Counted from the stretch's first letter, positions 35,594 through 46,090 are shown. The stretch: 60,904 nucleotides of DNA from Nonomuraea sp. MG754425 (GCF_021699195.1 NZ_SSXE01000056.1:1-60904), one strand, 5' to 3'. A program made the numbers and translations. The notes: generated by a model from the sequence alone, not told the origin.

Positions 35594-36081
35594 TTGGTCC
35601 AGTCGACAAAGGGGCGTAGTTGCGCAATGGGAGACGACAGACGACGCAGCCCTTGAGCAAAATCTCCGGCAAGCCCGGTCAGCATCTTCTCAATGTCTGC
35701 ATAATTGTGAATTTCGAGAGGCGGGTCAGGATGCCAGTGCATCCTTGAAATGCATGTGACTTCGACAAGATCAGCGCACCGCTGAAATCGCAACATTCTT
35801 TCGATGCCTTGCGAATAAAGATCAACCTCTCCCGCTCCCGTACTTTGAAGGCTTTGAAGAAGGCTCGGAAGGCCTTCAATAAGAGTCGACATATCATATT
35901 CTACATCCATATTCCAGTTTTCGCTCCCGAAGCCTCCCATGTAAAATTGATAGCCAGCGGCCCCCAGTTGCTGACTGCCCGTCATTACAAGATATTCATA
36001 GTCTTCAAGATCTTCGAGTGGTACTCGAACATCTATTGGCAGGCTTATGCGGTCTGGTGGAATCAGACGAAAGCTAAGCAT
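35590..36081 (-). CDS. Probable immunity protein for the first RHS toxin
   Basis: A 163-aa protein starting MLSFRLIPPDRISLPIDVRV at ATG 36079-36081 with GGAG upstream; an ATG at 36180 lacks a binding site. It is 140 bp after the RHS toxin stop, same strand, AT-rich, and small: the classic position and size of a polymorphic-toxin immunity gene. It would bind and block the C-terminal toxin domain of the upstream RHS protein. Family not recognised. Confidence 0.68.
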   Translation of the reverse strand: MLSFRLIPPDRISLPIDVRVPLEDLEDYEYLVMTGSQQLGAAGYQFYMGGFGSENWNMDVEYDMSTLIEGLPSLLQSLQSTGAGEVDLYSQGIERMLRFQRCADLVEVTCISRMHWHPDPPLEIHNYADIEKMLTGLAGDFAQGLRRLSSPIAQLRPFVDWTN

Positions 36082-36221
36082 TGTGCTCCATCTCCGCAGT
36101 TGATGGGCCTGCGTGCCGTGGCGGCCCTGGGCATGCACGGCAAAGTATATACCCAGGGTCGCCGTCGGCGTGCTATTCATCCCAATCGGATCCTACACGA
36201 GGGCTCCGATTGAGCACTTGA

Positions 36222-39200
36222 TCACTCGTCCAAGATGGGATATGCGGTCTTGTACAGGCCGTTCTTGCTCGGCACAAGCTTCGCGCGTTTGGCGGTAAGT
36301 GTTGTTCCGTCTGCGAAGACAATCTCACCGAGACCTGCGGGGATCTCTACTTCCCGCACGCCGGCGCCCTCCTCCCATACTGAACGCATGAAGTCTGCAG
36401 CAGCTTCGTTGTCAGTCCATCGTCCCTGCGGCCCGCCTTTCTTGCGTGCCCTATCTGCCAGTTGCGCGACACTCTTTCCGTGATCGCTGAAGGTGTGTCC
36501 GAATGTTTTAACGCTATTCGAGCTCCAATTGATAGTTGCCAGTCGAACGAGAGCCTCAGCTGACTCTTCTATCGCCTTGCCCAGCTTTTTGGCTGCTTTC
36601 CCGCCACCGGCAACGACCATATTGAGAAGCGCGTCCTCCGCCACGCTTTGGCAGGCGCTCTTGTTACTCTTCCCGCATTCGACATAATCGTCAACGGTTA
36701 GATTCCAGATAATGTTCCATAGCGCTCCCGGGCCGCCACGTTCGTCACCGGCGTAGTAGTCGGGGGTGACTGCCAAGGGGGTGAAAGGATCGTATGGCTT
36801 TTGTGTGCGCTTCCCAGTATCGGGGTTATATCCGTTTTGCGCCAGCCATTCCTTCATATCCCGCTTGACGAAGTTCGCAAGCATTCTCTCGTGCCCGGTG
36901 CGGTTTTCGGCGTTTGCCTTGTCTATTTCAGCTTGAGAGGTGGGGCAGGTGCTCTGGCAATGGCCGGGTCGTGGTTCGTGCCCGTCGAGTTCGACGTTGT
37001 TGATGGGGTTGCCGCCGGTGAAGGCGTACCGGTTGGCGGTCCAGGGATCGAGGCCGAGGGAGAGATCGTTGAGAGCGCCGTTGTAGGTGTCGAGGTTGAG
37101 GAAGCGGTTGAGGCTGGGGTTGTAGTTGCGGAACCCCATGTCGTACATGCCGGTGGAGTTGTCCCAGCGCTTGGCGTTGAAGCGGTAGGGGTTGTACTCC
37201 TCCTTGGCCGTCGGATCGACGGGGTCGGGCTTGTCGACACCGGTGAAGAGTTTGTCGTCATTCTTGCCATAGGCGGTGTAGCCGTAAGTGGCTCGAGTGT
37301 CACCCGTCTCCGAGGTGATCTGTTCAACATCAGTGTGCGGGTTGTAGCCGTAGTAGGAGGACTCCTCCGTACTGTCGGCCTTCACCTTCACCTGGGACAG
37401 GCGCTCGCCCCACGGGCTGTACTGGAAGGACTTGACCAGCTTGCCGGCTACTTCCTCGTCCAGGACCTCGCCGGACAGGCCGAGGTAGGAGTAGGCGGTG
37501 GTCTTGGCGGAGGCGGTGCCTTCCTTCTCCGTCTTGGACGTCGTCCTGTCCAGCGGGTCGTAGGTGTAGGTGGTCACTGTGGACGTTGCCCCGTCGGCGC
37601 CGAGCTTTTCGTGCTTGGTGACGTGGTCGAAGCCGTCGTAGGTGTACTTCTCCCAGGTCTTGCCGCCGCCCTGAATGGTGCGCAGGCGCCCGTAGGGGTC
37701 GTAGGTGTAAGTGCTGGTGGCCCCGTCGGTGACCGAGGTCATCAGGCGGTTACGGTCGTAGGTGAAGGTGGTCTTCTTGCCGAGAACCTCTTCTTCCCAC
37801 ACGTTGCTGTTGGGGTCGTGAGAGTAGGTCTCGGTCTCGACCGGGCCGCCGCCGGTCGGGGTTTTGACGGTCTTGGCGATGCGGTCGCGCGGGTCGTAGG
37901 TGTAGGCGTAGGTGTTGTCCAGGTAGGCGCCGAGGCTGTCGGCGTTCTGGATCTTGGCGTGGTCGCTGGCCCGTTGCAGGTTGCCCTGGTAGCCGATGGT
38001 GTGCTCGGCCACGATCGCCGCGTTGGGCTTCTTCTCCACAGAGTGGCGCAGGACGCCGGACAGGAAGTAGTCGTAGGTGACGGTGTTGTTGTTGGCCTTG
38101 GTCTCGGTCTGGCGTTCGGCGCGCGGGGTGTAGGTGTAGGTGGTGGTCTTCGGTAACGGGTCGGTGGCCGTCTTCTTGTTGACCACCTGGTTGACCAGGT
38201 CGCGTACGTCGTAGCCGTAGGTGGCCACCGTCTTGTCGTGGGTGCGGACGGTGACGGCGCTGTTCTCGTTGTAGTCGTAGGTGGTGGTGTTCTTCAGGGC
38301 GCCGTCGAGTTTTTCCTGGATCTGGTGGATCTGGTTGAGGTTGGTGTAGCCGATGTCCCACAGGTCGATCTTGGCCGTGGGCGAGTTGTCGTCGATCCGG
38401 GCCAGGTTGGCGTTGGCGTCGTAGGTGTAGGAGAAGTCCTTCTTCTCGCTGTCGGTGGCGCCGCCGGTGTCGCGGACGAGCTTGACGGCGTCGGCGGCCA
38501 GAGTGCCGTTGGCGGCGTCGGTGAGGGTGATGCTGTGCGCGGTGCTGGCGGTGAAGGTGTAGGAGCCGAGCTCGACCCAGGTGCCGGCGTTCTTGGTCTG
38601 GTCCACGACCACGTCATCCGTGCCGCCGTCGTGCTTGACGGCGTACTTGGCGTTGGTGGCGGTGGCGCCGGGGGGGTACTGGACGGCGACCTTGTAGATG
38701 CCGGCGGTGGGGGTGGTCAGGTTCCAGGTGAAGCTGCTCTGGCCGGTGCCGGCCGGCGCGGTGGCGTAGTCGTAGCCAACGAACCCGGTCGAGGCCGCGA
38801 CCTGGGGGCCGGCGATGTTGGAGGCGGAGGTGCCGCCTGAGGTCGGCGTCCAGGAGCCGGTGGAGACGACCTGGCCGGTGTCGGAGTTGTCCCCCAGGAC
38901 GACGTCCAGGCCGAGCGGGACGCCGTTGTCGGAGTGGGTCTTGAGCTTGCCGTCGGGGTAGTAGTCCCAATCCAGCGCGCGCTGGGAGGAGCCGCCCGCG
39001 GAGGTGACGGTGCGGTTGGTCTGCAGGCCCAGCTGGTTGTAGTCGTAGGTGGTCTGGATGTCCCACGGGTCGGTGGTGGTCTTGGACCAGCCGTTGTCCC
39101 AGTAGGTCAGCGTGGTGATGTTGCGGACGGTCTGGCCGTGGGAGGGCGGGGCGGAGATCTCCTTCAGCCGGGAGACCTCGTCGTAGACGTAGGTGGTGCT

Positions 39201-42200
39201 GTCGGGCTTGTTGTAGGCCGGGTCGTCCTTGTCGAAGGGGTAGATCTCCTCGACCGGCCGGTTGAGTTTGTCGTACTTGGTCTCGGCGATGAAGTCGGCG
39301 GGGTCGTCGGCGGTCTCCACGCCGCGCGGGGTGATGGTCTTGGTCTTGTTGCCGACCTGGTCGTAGGCGTACTGGGTGGTGATGTACTTGATGTCGCCGC
39401 CGGTGTCGGCGTGCGGGACCTTGGTCTCGATCACGGCGCCGCGCTTGTCGTACGTCGTGATCGTCTTATTGTTCTCCTGGTCGGTCTGCCCGACCACGAG
39501 CCCGTCCAGGTCGTAGTCGACCGCCGTCACAAAGCCGGCCGCGTCCTTGGACGTCTTGACCCGATGGTTGAGGTCATAGGTGGAGGTGGCGGTGAAGTCG
39601 GCAGCGTCGGCGGTGGCGTTCTTGCGCGGGTCGATGACCTTGGTGGTGTTGCCGACGTTGTCGTACTCGTAAGTGATCTTGTGCTGGTCGGCATTGATGA
39701 TGTCGGTCAGCTGGTAGATCGGGTCGTAGACGTAGGTGGTGGTGTAGTCGGCCGCGGTCGCACCGGCCAGGTTGCCCTTCGCCTCGGTCTGGGTCTTGAG
39801 GTTGCCGGCCAGGTCCCAGGTGAAGGTGGCCTTGCGCTCCGGACCGTCCGCACTGTCCTTGGGCAGTACCGATTCGGTGAGCTGGTCGGCCGCGTCGTAG
39901 GCAGCGGTGGCCACGGCGCCATGGGGCGCGGTGGACTTGGTGACGTTGTCGTTGCGGTCATAGACGGGGGCCGGGGTGACGATGAAGTCGTTCTTGTCCT
40001 GGTCCTTGGGGACCTTCGACTCCAGCGGGCGCTTGAAGACGTCGTAGGTCTGGGTGGTCTTCTTGTCCAGCGCGTCGGTGACGGACAGCACGTTGCCGCG
40101 CACGTCGTAGACAGTGGTGGTGACGTTGTTGTAGGCGTCGGTAATGGTCTTGGGGTAGCCGGTCGGGTCGTAGTCACCGAACGTGGTCGGGTTGGTGTTG
40201 GTGTCCGTCGACTTGATCAGTTGGCCGTAGCCGTCGTAGTCGTACTTCGTGGTGTAGTCATCCGCTGTCGCGGTTTCGACGCCGAGCGGGTCGGTGACCG
40301 TCTTGAGATTGCCCTTGGCGTCGTAGCCGAACTTCCACTTGCGGCCCTCGGGCGAGGTCTTGTCGGTCAGGTCCGCGACGTAGCCATTGAGGAAGCTCTG
40401 GTAGGCCAGGGTGGTGGGGTTGGTGCCGTTCTTGTTGGCCTCGGCGTCCTTCATCTCCAGCGGGTAGCCGGTCTTCTGGTCGAACGTCCAGGTCGCGTAC
40501 GCCTGGTTGGCTTCGGTGAGTTTGGTGACGTTGTGGTCGGGGTCCCACTCCAGCCTGGTGGTCTCGTTCTTGGCGTTGGTAATCGACTCAGGCCGGCCGT
40601 AGGCGTCCAGCACGTACTTGGTCTGGTGCGTAAGCGGGTCGGTGACCGTGGCGTTGATCACGCCGCCCTGCGGGCCGTCCGGGTCGACGTAGTCGAATTT
40701 GGTGACGCCGTCGAGCCGGTCCGTCAGCGTCTCGATCTTCCACAGGTCCTTCGGATCGACCGGCGCCTCGTAGTACTTCAGGTCCGTGTCGTTGCCGCGC
40801 GGGTCCGTGATAGCCACAAGCTTGACGTTCTTGTTGCCCTGCGTCGCGTCGTAGCGGAAGCCGAACGTCTTGGCCTCGTCGTCGCCCGCGCCGTCGATCA
40901 TCCGGGCCATCAAGCCCTTGTCGGTGTAGGCGAAGGTGACCTTGCGGCCGGCTATGTCGGTGATCGACTCGACGGTGTCGATGATGTGCGGGTTGGTCAG
41001 CTTGGTGTCGGCGACAGGCTGCCAGCTTTCGTCGTCGATGTAGGTGTAGTCCTGGCCCTTGACGTGGTAGTCGAACGTCAGCGTCCTACGACCGGCGGCG
41101 TCGGTGATGTACTGCAGGAACTTGGTCGGCTTGTTGTTGGAGTGACGCCGTTCGTAGGTGAACGACATGGAGTTGCCGTTCTTGTCGACGATCGCCGACT
41201 GGAAGCCCTCGTCGTCGAAGAAGAACTGGGTGCGATCGGGCTTGGTGAAGATCCACTGGCGGGCGGGGTCACGTGAGAAGACGCCGGGCCGGTCGGGGGA
41301 TTCGGCGGCGCGCTGCAGGTATAGGTGTACGCCGCGCGGGTGCTTGTAGTCGCAAGTGTTGGGCACGCAGGCGCTGGCGGCCTGGCCGTGGGTATCGAGC
41401 GTCCACACGTGTGTGGTGCCGTCGCCGTCGGTCAGCCGCACCTGTTCGGGCCATCTCTGGCCGGGCGGGTGGAACTGCAGCTGCGAACCCAGTTTGGCCA
41501 GGGTGGAGGTCTGCAGACTCCAGCCGTAGCCGAGCGAGGCCGCCGACGTGTCCAGACTGTTGTACGTCATCCGGGCGAACGTCTGCACGCCCCGGGAGGG
41601 GTTGGAGAAGGCGTTGTAGCCCCACACCACATTCCCGGCGTACGGGTTGACCAGGGCGGACCCCCCGGCGCCTGTGTTCTTGCCGGTGTAGGCGTAGAAC
41701 TTCTCCAGGCCGAGCAGGTCAGAGGTCGGCGAGTCGATGCGGATCTGCTGTGGCAGCTGCGGCAGGTGGTGGGTGGCCGACTTCCAGTTGTTCGTGCTCG
41801 TGTCCTGGACGTCCCACACCAGCTGGGCGCCCTCGGCCAGGTTGCCGACCGACGCCGGCGCCTTGGCCTGGGCGTCCACCGCGACGGCGTCTCCCGGTTC
41901 CAGGTCGTACGGCAGATCGGTCCTGAGCTGTGTTTCGGAAGTGGAGACGTCGGTGCCGTCAGGCAGCTTCCAGTGGTAGGACAGCTTGGTGGTGGCAGCG
42001 GGCCAGGTTTCGGTGGTGGTGTTCTTCACCATTACCGAGACGACTGCGCTCTCGCCGACGTCGAGGCGATCCGGGGTATCCGGGGCATAGAACGACGTCA
42101 CCGCGGCCGGTTCGGCGTAGGTGACGGCCAGCCTGGGGCGCAGCGGCGGCTCACCGGTCTCACTGGCCAGGAACTGGGCCGACTGCTTGGCGGTGCCGGC

Positions 42201-44639
42201 TTCGTTGCCGACCTTGACCAGCAGACCGTGGCCGGCGGACGGGGTGGCTGTCCAGCTCTTGGCCGCGTCGGTGACGTTCCACTGCCGCCAGCCGGCGGTG
42301 TCGGTCAGGGTGGTGACGGTGTCCAGCGGAGTGGCGGTGAAGTCGCCGCCGGGCGTCGTCCAGGGGGTGTTCCAGGTCGCGGCCTCGTCGAAGGCCCTGG
42401 TGAGGGTGTGCGCGGTGAAGGCGGCGCCGGTACCGGTGGCGGTGGCCTGCCACAGCGACAGGCGGGCGTCGGCGATCTGCGCGTCGGCCGGGATCTGGCC
42501 GGTGTAGTCGTCGAACTTCACCACCGTACGGGTGTTGCCGAGCGTGGTGGCGGTGTTACCGACCTGCAGCCGCTTCTGCTGGCCCACCACATCGTGCCCG
42601 GTACCGGGTTCGCCCGAGGCCAGCGTGGTGTCCGCCGAGGCATATAGGGTCCTGGTGACGTAGCCGGGCTTGGGCAGGAACGCCCGCACATGCTGGGAGG
42701 GCACCACCTTGCCGTTCTTCAGCACCGCCTCCACCCAGTAGTCGGCTCTGTGGGTGTAGTCCGGGTCGGCGGCGGCATCTGGCTCCGCACCACTGCTCGT
42801 GTCCACGTAGGAGGTGACCTCCGGGGGCAGCGCCACCACCAGGTCGTCGTAGTCCCCGTCGCTGTTGTTGGAGCTGCGGTCACAGGCCGACGGGCACTGG
42901 TGGCGCAGCCGGTACTCCACCAGGTCATCGGAGGCGTCGTCCGGAGTGGGATCGGCGTAGGCGCTCCACGACAACGATGCGCCCACCGAGGTGGCCAGCG
43001 TGGGCTGGTGCAACGTCACCGACGGCTCGCCGAAGGTCACGAGCAGCCGCGGGTGCGCGACCGGATCAACGGTGAGCGGGTTGACGCCAGTAAAGTCGTC
43101 CATCGCGTGGTAGGACACCCCGCCCACCGGGGCGGTCCTGGCCTCGTCGACCGCCTTGATCAGGACGCCGGCGATCGGGACGGAGCTGGTGGAGTACCAG
43201 GAGTTGGCCATCGCGGTCACATCGAAGGAGTGCCAGCGTGACAACTCCCCGACGTTGCGCGTCACCGTGGATGCTGCGGTCGTGGCGAAGGACGGCTGGT
43301 TATTCCAGTTCACCCCCTGCGGGTCCCACACCCAGGACTCGTCGGTGATCTCGTGCGCTGCCAGCGTCACGGCCGCTGTCTCGCCCAAGGCCTGATCGAA
43401 GTACATCTCCAGCTTGGCTTGGTCGATGTGGGTGCCGAGCGGCAGGATGTCCGGATCAGAAACAGGGCCGAAGTACAGCAGCGCCCGGTTCAGCCCAGCC
43501 GCCGTCTTACCGACCGGCAGCTTCCAGGAGTCGGCATAGTTGGTGGTCACCGAGGCGTTGCTGACGTAGGAGTCGTAGACGTCAGGCCGCCAATCGTTGA
43601 TCTTGATGGTGGGGTCGATCAGCACCGGGTACTTCCGATCCGGTACGGCCAGCCAGGCCGCGTCCGGCTTGAGCGTGACCGTGGTCTCCGCGCCCTGCTG
43701 CTCGGCAAGTTCCTGCGTGATGGCGCCTGTCCTTCGGCCGTACGGCGAGGCGGCGTCCGGCTCGGAGTCGATCATGTACGGGCGGGGAATGGTGAACACC
43801 CTGTCACTGTCGTCACCGGTGAAGGTGATCGACCCGTCGCGGTTCTGCCCGGCGCTCAGTCCTCCACCGGTCTTGACGGTGAACGCGAACGTGGCGCCCG
43901 CGGCCGGCGGCTTGGTCAGCCGGATGTGCTTGCTCACGCCGGAGGCGGTGACGGCGTAGATCAGGTCCGCGCCGTCCCAGACCTGCGGGTAGGTGACCGT
44001 CGAGCCATCTACCTGCGGGGTGATCTGCCGACTGTCCCCGGCCAGGCCGAGCGTGACGTGCCGCTTTCCGGCGGTGATCCGGACCAGCTTGTCGGTCCTG
44101 TCGCCGAACCGGGTTTCGAAGCCGGTCTTGTCATTGCCGTGCACGAACCCGTCGCCCTCGGCGGCGGAGACGGTTGTGTCGATGGGCTGCCAGGCACCGT
44201 CACCGTCCTGGTAGTACACCGGGCGGGTGGAGATCTCCGCCTGCGAGCGACCGTCGTCCAGCTCGTACACGGTGCCGAGCCGCCACCGCTTACCGGTGAA
44301 CTCCTTGACCCGCTTGCCCGGCGGATCAGCCTGCTTCGGCACCACCGGGTTGGTGTCACGTCCCGGCAACGTGATCTTCTGGCCGGACGGGCGCATTTCG
44401 CCCTTCGGCTCTTCGGCGAACCAGCCCGCCACCTGGGCGGCCAGCCAGCTCGACACGCGGGAGACGAGGCTCGGCTCCTCCGCGAGTTGGGTATTGGTCC
44501 GCGCGACGGCGGGCGGCGCGGGGGCCATGGTGATCAGAAGGGTGGCGGTCACCGCCACGCTGATCAACTTGCGTAACCGTGTGTGATGGCGAGGTCGGGT
44601 CGGTCGGGGTCGGTCGAGGGGTAATTGCGGCACAGGCAC
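36222..44639 (-). CDS. Giant RHS-repeat polymorphic toxin with DNRLRE and golvesin domains
   Basis: A secreted 2805-aa protein. The N terminus has a basic region and hydrophobic signal (LISVAVTATLLITMAPAPPA, about 25-44). Two DNRLRE-type domains follow (about 350-540 and 660-830), then a beta-sandwich linker (about 850-950). RHS/YD repeats run from about 1000 to the core end YDMGFRNYNPSLNRFLNLDT (about 2500), interrupted by a golvesin-type domain (about 1910-2060; FVGYDYATAPAGTGQSSFTW). After NPINNVELDGHEP comes a 249-aa variable part whose last about 97 residues (KTFGHTFSDHGKSVAQLADR ... TAYPILDE) are the toxin. His residues plus the TAYPI end recall BECR-fold RNases, but this is tentative. 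The RHS shell would enclose the toxin until delivery. Confidence 0.88.
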   Translation of the reverse strand: MPVPQLPLDRPRPTRPRHHTRLRKLISVAVTATLLITMAPAPPAVARTNTQLAEEPSLVSRVSSWLAAQVAGWFAEEPKGEMRPSGQKITLPGRDTNPVVPKQADPPGKRVKEFTGKRWRLGTVYELDDGRSQAEISTRPVYYQDGDGAWQPIDTTVSAAEGDGFVHGNDKTGFETRFGDRTDKLVRITAGKRHVTLGLAGDSRQITPQVDGSTVTYPQVWDGADLIYAVTASGVSKHIRLTKPPAAGATFAFTVKTGGGLSAGQNRDGSITFTGDDSDRVFTIPRPYMIDSEPDAASPYGRRTGAITQELAEQQGAETTVTLKPDAAWLAVPDRKYPVLIDPTIKINDWRPDVYDSYVSNASVTTNYADSWKLPVGKTAAGLNRALLYFGPVSDPDILPLGTHIDQAKLEMYFDQALGETAAVTLAAHEITDESWVWDPQGVNWNNQPSFATTAASTVTRNVGELSRWHSFDVTAMANSWYSTSSVPIAGVLIKAVDEARTAPVGGVSYHAMDDFTGVNPLTVDPVAHPRLLVTFGEPSVTLHQPTLATSVGASLSWSAYADPTPDDASDDLVEYRLRHQCPSACDRSSNNSDGDYDDLVVALPPEVTSYVDTSSGAEPDAAADPDYTHRADYWVEAVLKNGKVVPSQHVRAFLPKPGYVTRTLYASADTTLASGEPGTGHDVVGQQKRLQVGNTATTLGNTRTVVKFDDYTGQIPADAQIADARLSLWQATATGTGAAFTAHTLTRAFDEAATWNTPWTTPGGDFTATPLDTVTTLTDTAGWRQWNVTDAAKSWTATPSAGHGLLVKVGNEAGTAKQSAQFLASETGEPPLRPRLAVTYAEPAAVTSFYAPDTPDRLDVGESAVVSVMVKNTTTETWPAATTKLSYHWKLPDGTDVSTSETQLRTDLPYDLEPGDAVAVDAQAKAPASVGNLAEGAQLVWDVQDTSTNNWKSATHHLPQLPQQIRIDSPTSDLLGLEKFYAYTGKNTGAGGSALVNPYAGNVVWGYNAFSNPSRGVQTFARMTYNSLDTSAASLGYGWSLQTSTLAKLGSQLQFHPPGQRWPEQVRLTDGDGTTHVWTLDTHGQAASACVPNTCDYKHPRGVHLYLQRAAESPDRPGVFSRDPARQWIFTKPDRTQFFFDDEGFQSAIVDKNGNSMSFTYERRHSNNKPTKFLQYITDAAGRRTLTFDYHVKGQDYTYIDDESWQPVADTKLTNPHIIDTVESITDIAGRKVTFAYTDKGLMARMIDGAGDDEAKTFGFRYDATQGNKNVKLVAITDPRGNDTDLKYYEAPVDPKDLWKIETLTDRLDGVTKFDYVDPDGPQGGVINATVTDPLTHQTKYVLDAYGRPESITNAKNETTRLEWDPDHNVTKLTEANQAYATWTFDQKTGYPLEMKDAEANKNGTNPTTLAYQSFLNGYVADLTDKTSPEGRKWKFGYDAKGNLKTVTDPLGVETATADDYTTKYDYDGYGQLIKSTDTNTNPTTFGDYDPTGYPKTITDAYNNVTTTVYDVRGNVLSVTDALDKKTTQTYDVFKRPLESKVPKDQDKNDFIVTPAPVYDRNDNVTKSTAPHGAVATAAYDAADQLTESVLPKDSADGPERKATFTWDLAGNLKTQTEAKGNLAGATAADYTTTYVYDPIYQLTDIINADQHKITYEYDNVGNTTKVIDPRKNATADAADFTATSTYDLNHRVKTSKDAAGFVTAVDYDLDGLVVGQTDQENNKTITTYDKRGAVIETKVPHADTGGDIKYITTQYAYDQVGNKTKTITPRGVETADDPADFIAETKYDKLNRPVEEIYPFDKDDPAYNKPDSTTYVYDEVSRLKEISAPPSHGQTVRNITTLTYWDNGWSKTTTDPWDIQTTYDYNQLGLQTNRTVTSAGGSSQRALDWDYYPDGKLKTHSDNGVPLGLDVVLGDNSDTGQVVSTGSWTPTSGGTSASNIAGPQVAASTGFVGYDYATAPAGTGQSSFTWNLTTPTAGIYKVAVQYPPGATATNAKYAVKHDGGTDDVVVDQTKNAGTWVELGSYTFTASTAHSITLTDAANGTLAADAVKLVRDTGGATDSEKKDFSYTYDANANLARIDDNSPTAKIDLWDIGYTNLNQIHQIQEKLDGALKNTTTYDYNENSAVTVRTHDKTVATYGYDVRDLVNQVVNKKTATDPLPKTTTYTYTPRAERQTETKANNNTVTYDYFLSGVLRHSVEKKPNAAIVAEHTIGYQGNLQRASDHAKIQNADSLGAYLDNTYAYTYDPRDRIAKTVKTPTGGGPVETETYSHDPNSNVWEEEVLGKKTTFTYDRNRLMTSVTDGATSTYTYDPYGRLRTIQGGGKTWEKYTYDGFDHVTKHEKLGADGATSTVTTYTYDPLDRTTSKTEKEGTASAKTTAYSYLGLSGEVLDEEVAGKLVKSFQYSPWGERLSQVKVKADSTEESSYYGYNPHTDVEQITSETGDTRATYGYTAYGKNDDKLFTGVDKPDPVDPTAKEEYNPYRFNAKRWDNSTGMYDMGFRNYNPSLNRFLNLDTYNGALNDLSLGLDPWTANRYAFTGGNPINNVELDGHEPRPGHCQSTCPTSQAEIDKANAENRTGHERMLANFVKRDMKEWLAQNGYNPDTGKRTQKPYDPFTPLAVTPDYYAGDERGGPGALWNIIWNLTVDDYVECGKSNKSACQSVAEDALLNMVVAGGGKAAKKLGKAIEESAEALVRLATINWSSNSVKTFGHTFSDHGKSVAQLADRARKKGGPQGRWTDNEAAADFMRSVWEEGAGVREVEIPAGLGEIVFADGTTLTAKRAKLVPSKNGLYKTAYPILDE

Positions 44640-45121
44640 ACTCCACGAAGCACGCGGCCACGGGGACCGCGGATAAGGAGGACGTAAGGCCCTCGGAGCA
44701 AAACATCCGCATCACGCCATAAAACTGGACATTCGGTCAAGAGTTACGGAACGTGGCCTAACTCCTTTTGCGAACACACTGTTGAATCCACTGCTGGGAG
44801 CGGCTCCCGCTGCGGAGATCCACCACATGAAGATCATCTAATTCGATCCGGCAAAATACTACGCACAGTGAAAACCCCTGGTCGCGATCAACACCGCACA
44901 CCAGTGCCGCGCCTCGATTCCCAGCGAACTCACAGCAACCGGCAGCGGTCGACCCAATCGGCGCCTCCAACCCCTCACCTGCGGAAACGCCGACCCTCTG
45001 CCTTCTTCACGTCAACGGCTCTTGACCACCGTCAACATCCGTGTCTAGATCAATAAGGCCGCCTCGCCGCACCCCTCTGGAGGACCCCTCGCATGGCCGC
45101 AGCAGCGACTCTCAGGCCACG
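44640..45121. other. Divergent promoter region with a mini-ORF
   Basis: The gap between the RHS gene and the rightward gene. Positions about 44690-44880 are AT-richer and should contain the RHS promoter. At 45093-45125 a 10-codon reading frame (MAAAATLRPR) has GGAGG 9 bp upstream and its TGA overlaps the next ATG. Confidence 0.4.
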
Positions 45122-45736
45122 ATGACCCGCCTGGACCAGGCGACCACACAGCACCCACACCACCGGAGACAGGCGTTACGGATCTCCACCGTCCTGGCCG
45201 GGCTCCTCAACATCGCCCTCGCCGCACTGCTGGCTGGCATCCCGTCCAGCTCCCCCACCCTCGACGAACTTCCCACCCTCGAGGACCACACCGCCGCCCC
45301 ACTCCCCGCCATCGCCGCCCACGTCCATCTCATCGCCTCGCCTACTACGAGCGCCACACAGCCGCGTCGCTTCACCACCGCTCCGACGACCACACCGGCC
45401 CGCAAGCACAGCAATCACCGTCCGACGGCCATCCCTAGCCCTCAGCGCCCCCCACGGCCCACGGTCCTCCACACGGCAACGGTCAGACCGACCCTGGTGG
45501 CCGCCGCCCCGACCGCATCGCACCGCCCGCAGCCGGCCACGTCATCCAGCCCCGCCAAGGCCGAAAAGACACCAGGGTTGCCGCCGTCCAGCACTCCGGA
45601 ACCGGAAGCGGCATCCCAGCACACTCCACCGGGACAGACCCGAGAACCCCCGGGACAGATGGCCAAGGAGCAGGAAGTGAAGAACAACGAAGACACGCAC
45701 TCCCCACCCGGCCAAGCCAAGAAGTCTGATGGATAG
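45122..45736 (+). CDS. Possible secreted Pro/Thr-rich protein
   Basis: A 204-aa frame from ATG 45122 (MTRLDQATTQHPHHRRQALR), with one hydrophobic segment (TVLAGLLNIALAALLAGIP, about 23-41) that could be a signal or anchor, then a Pro/Thr/Ser-rich region of low complexity. No domain recognised. An upstream start at 45041 is possible. The composition could also arise by chance in GC-rich DNA, hence the moderate confidence. It is divergent from the RHS gene. Confidence 0.42.
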   Translation: MTRLDQATTQHPHHRRQALRISTVLAGLLNIALAALLAGIPSSSPTLDELPTLEDHTAAPLPAIAAHVHLIASPTTSATQPRRFTTAPTTTPARKHSNHRPTAIPSPQRPPRPTVLHTATVRPTLVAAAPTASHRPQPATSSSPAKAEKTPGLPPSSTPEPEAASQHTPPGQTREPPGQMAKEQEVKNNEDTHSPPGQAKKSDG

Positions 45737-45918
45737 CCGCCCGCCGACTACCGTTACGCCAAGTCGTGTCGCGGACCGCGGCGTGGCAAGACGCTTGTCT
45801 CTCGAGAGAGCGAACGCCCTTGATCTTCGCTGCGCTGCATGTCGAACTTGGATCGGTCAGATCGATGACCTGCCGACCGATCCGGGCATAGGGGATGCAC
45901 CGGTCCGGTGCCCTCATC

Positions 45919-46090
45919 TGAAGAGCGGGAACGCCTTGCGATCTTCCTGCGACGAATATGGCCCCGACCAGGTTAAACACCCGTCATGCGATGAGCGCCG
46001 GGAGGCCCTCGCCGAAGAGCCCAGCTCACGCCGAGCAGCACCCATATATCGCCCGCCAGCGGACAAGTCGGACCCGGAGTTGCTCGAGCT
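45919..46090. repeat. Repeated flank upstream of tRNA fragment, copy 2
   Basis: This stretch and 58415-58585 begin with the same TGAAGAGCGGGAACGCCTTG and end with the same CTCGAGCT before the tRNA fragment. Between them they align with recognisable blocks (GACCAGG, AAAC.CC, GTCA.GCGATG, CATATCGCCC), roughly two thirds identical. No coding function seen. Confidence 0.75.

Noticed and set aside
38934..41276. A 780-codon rightward frame across the first RHS gene
   Set aside because: It is a Val/Gly-rich mirror of the YD repeats with no domain; the leftward frame encodes a full RHS protein.
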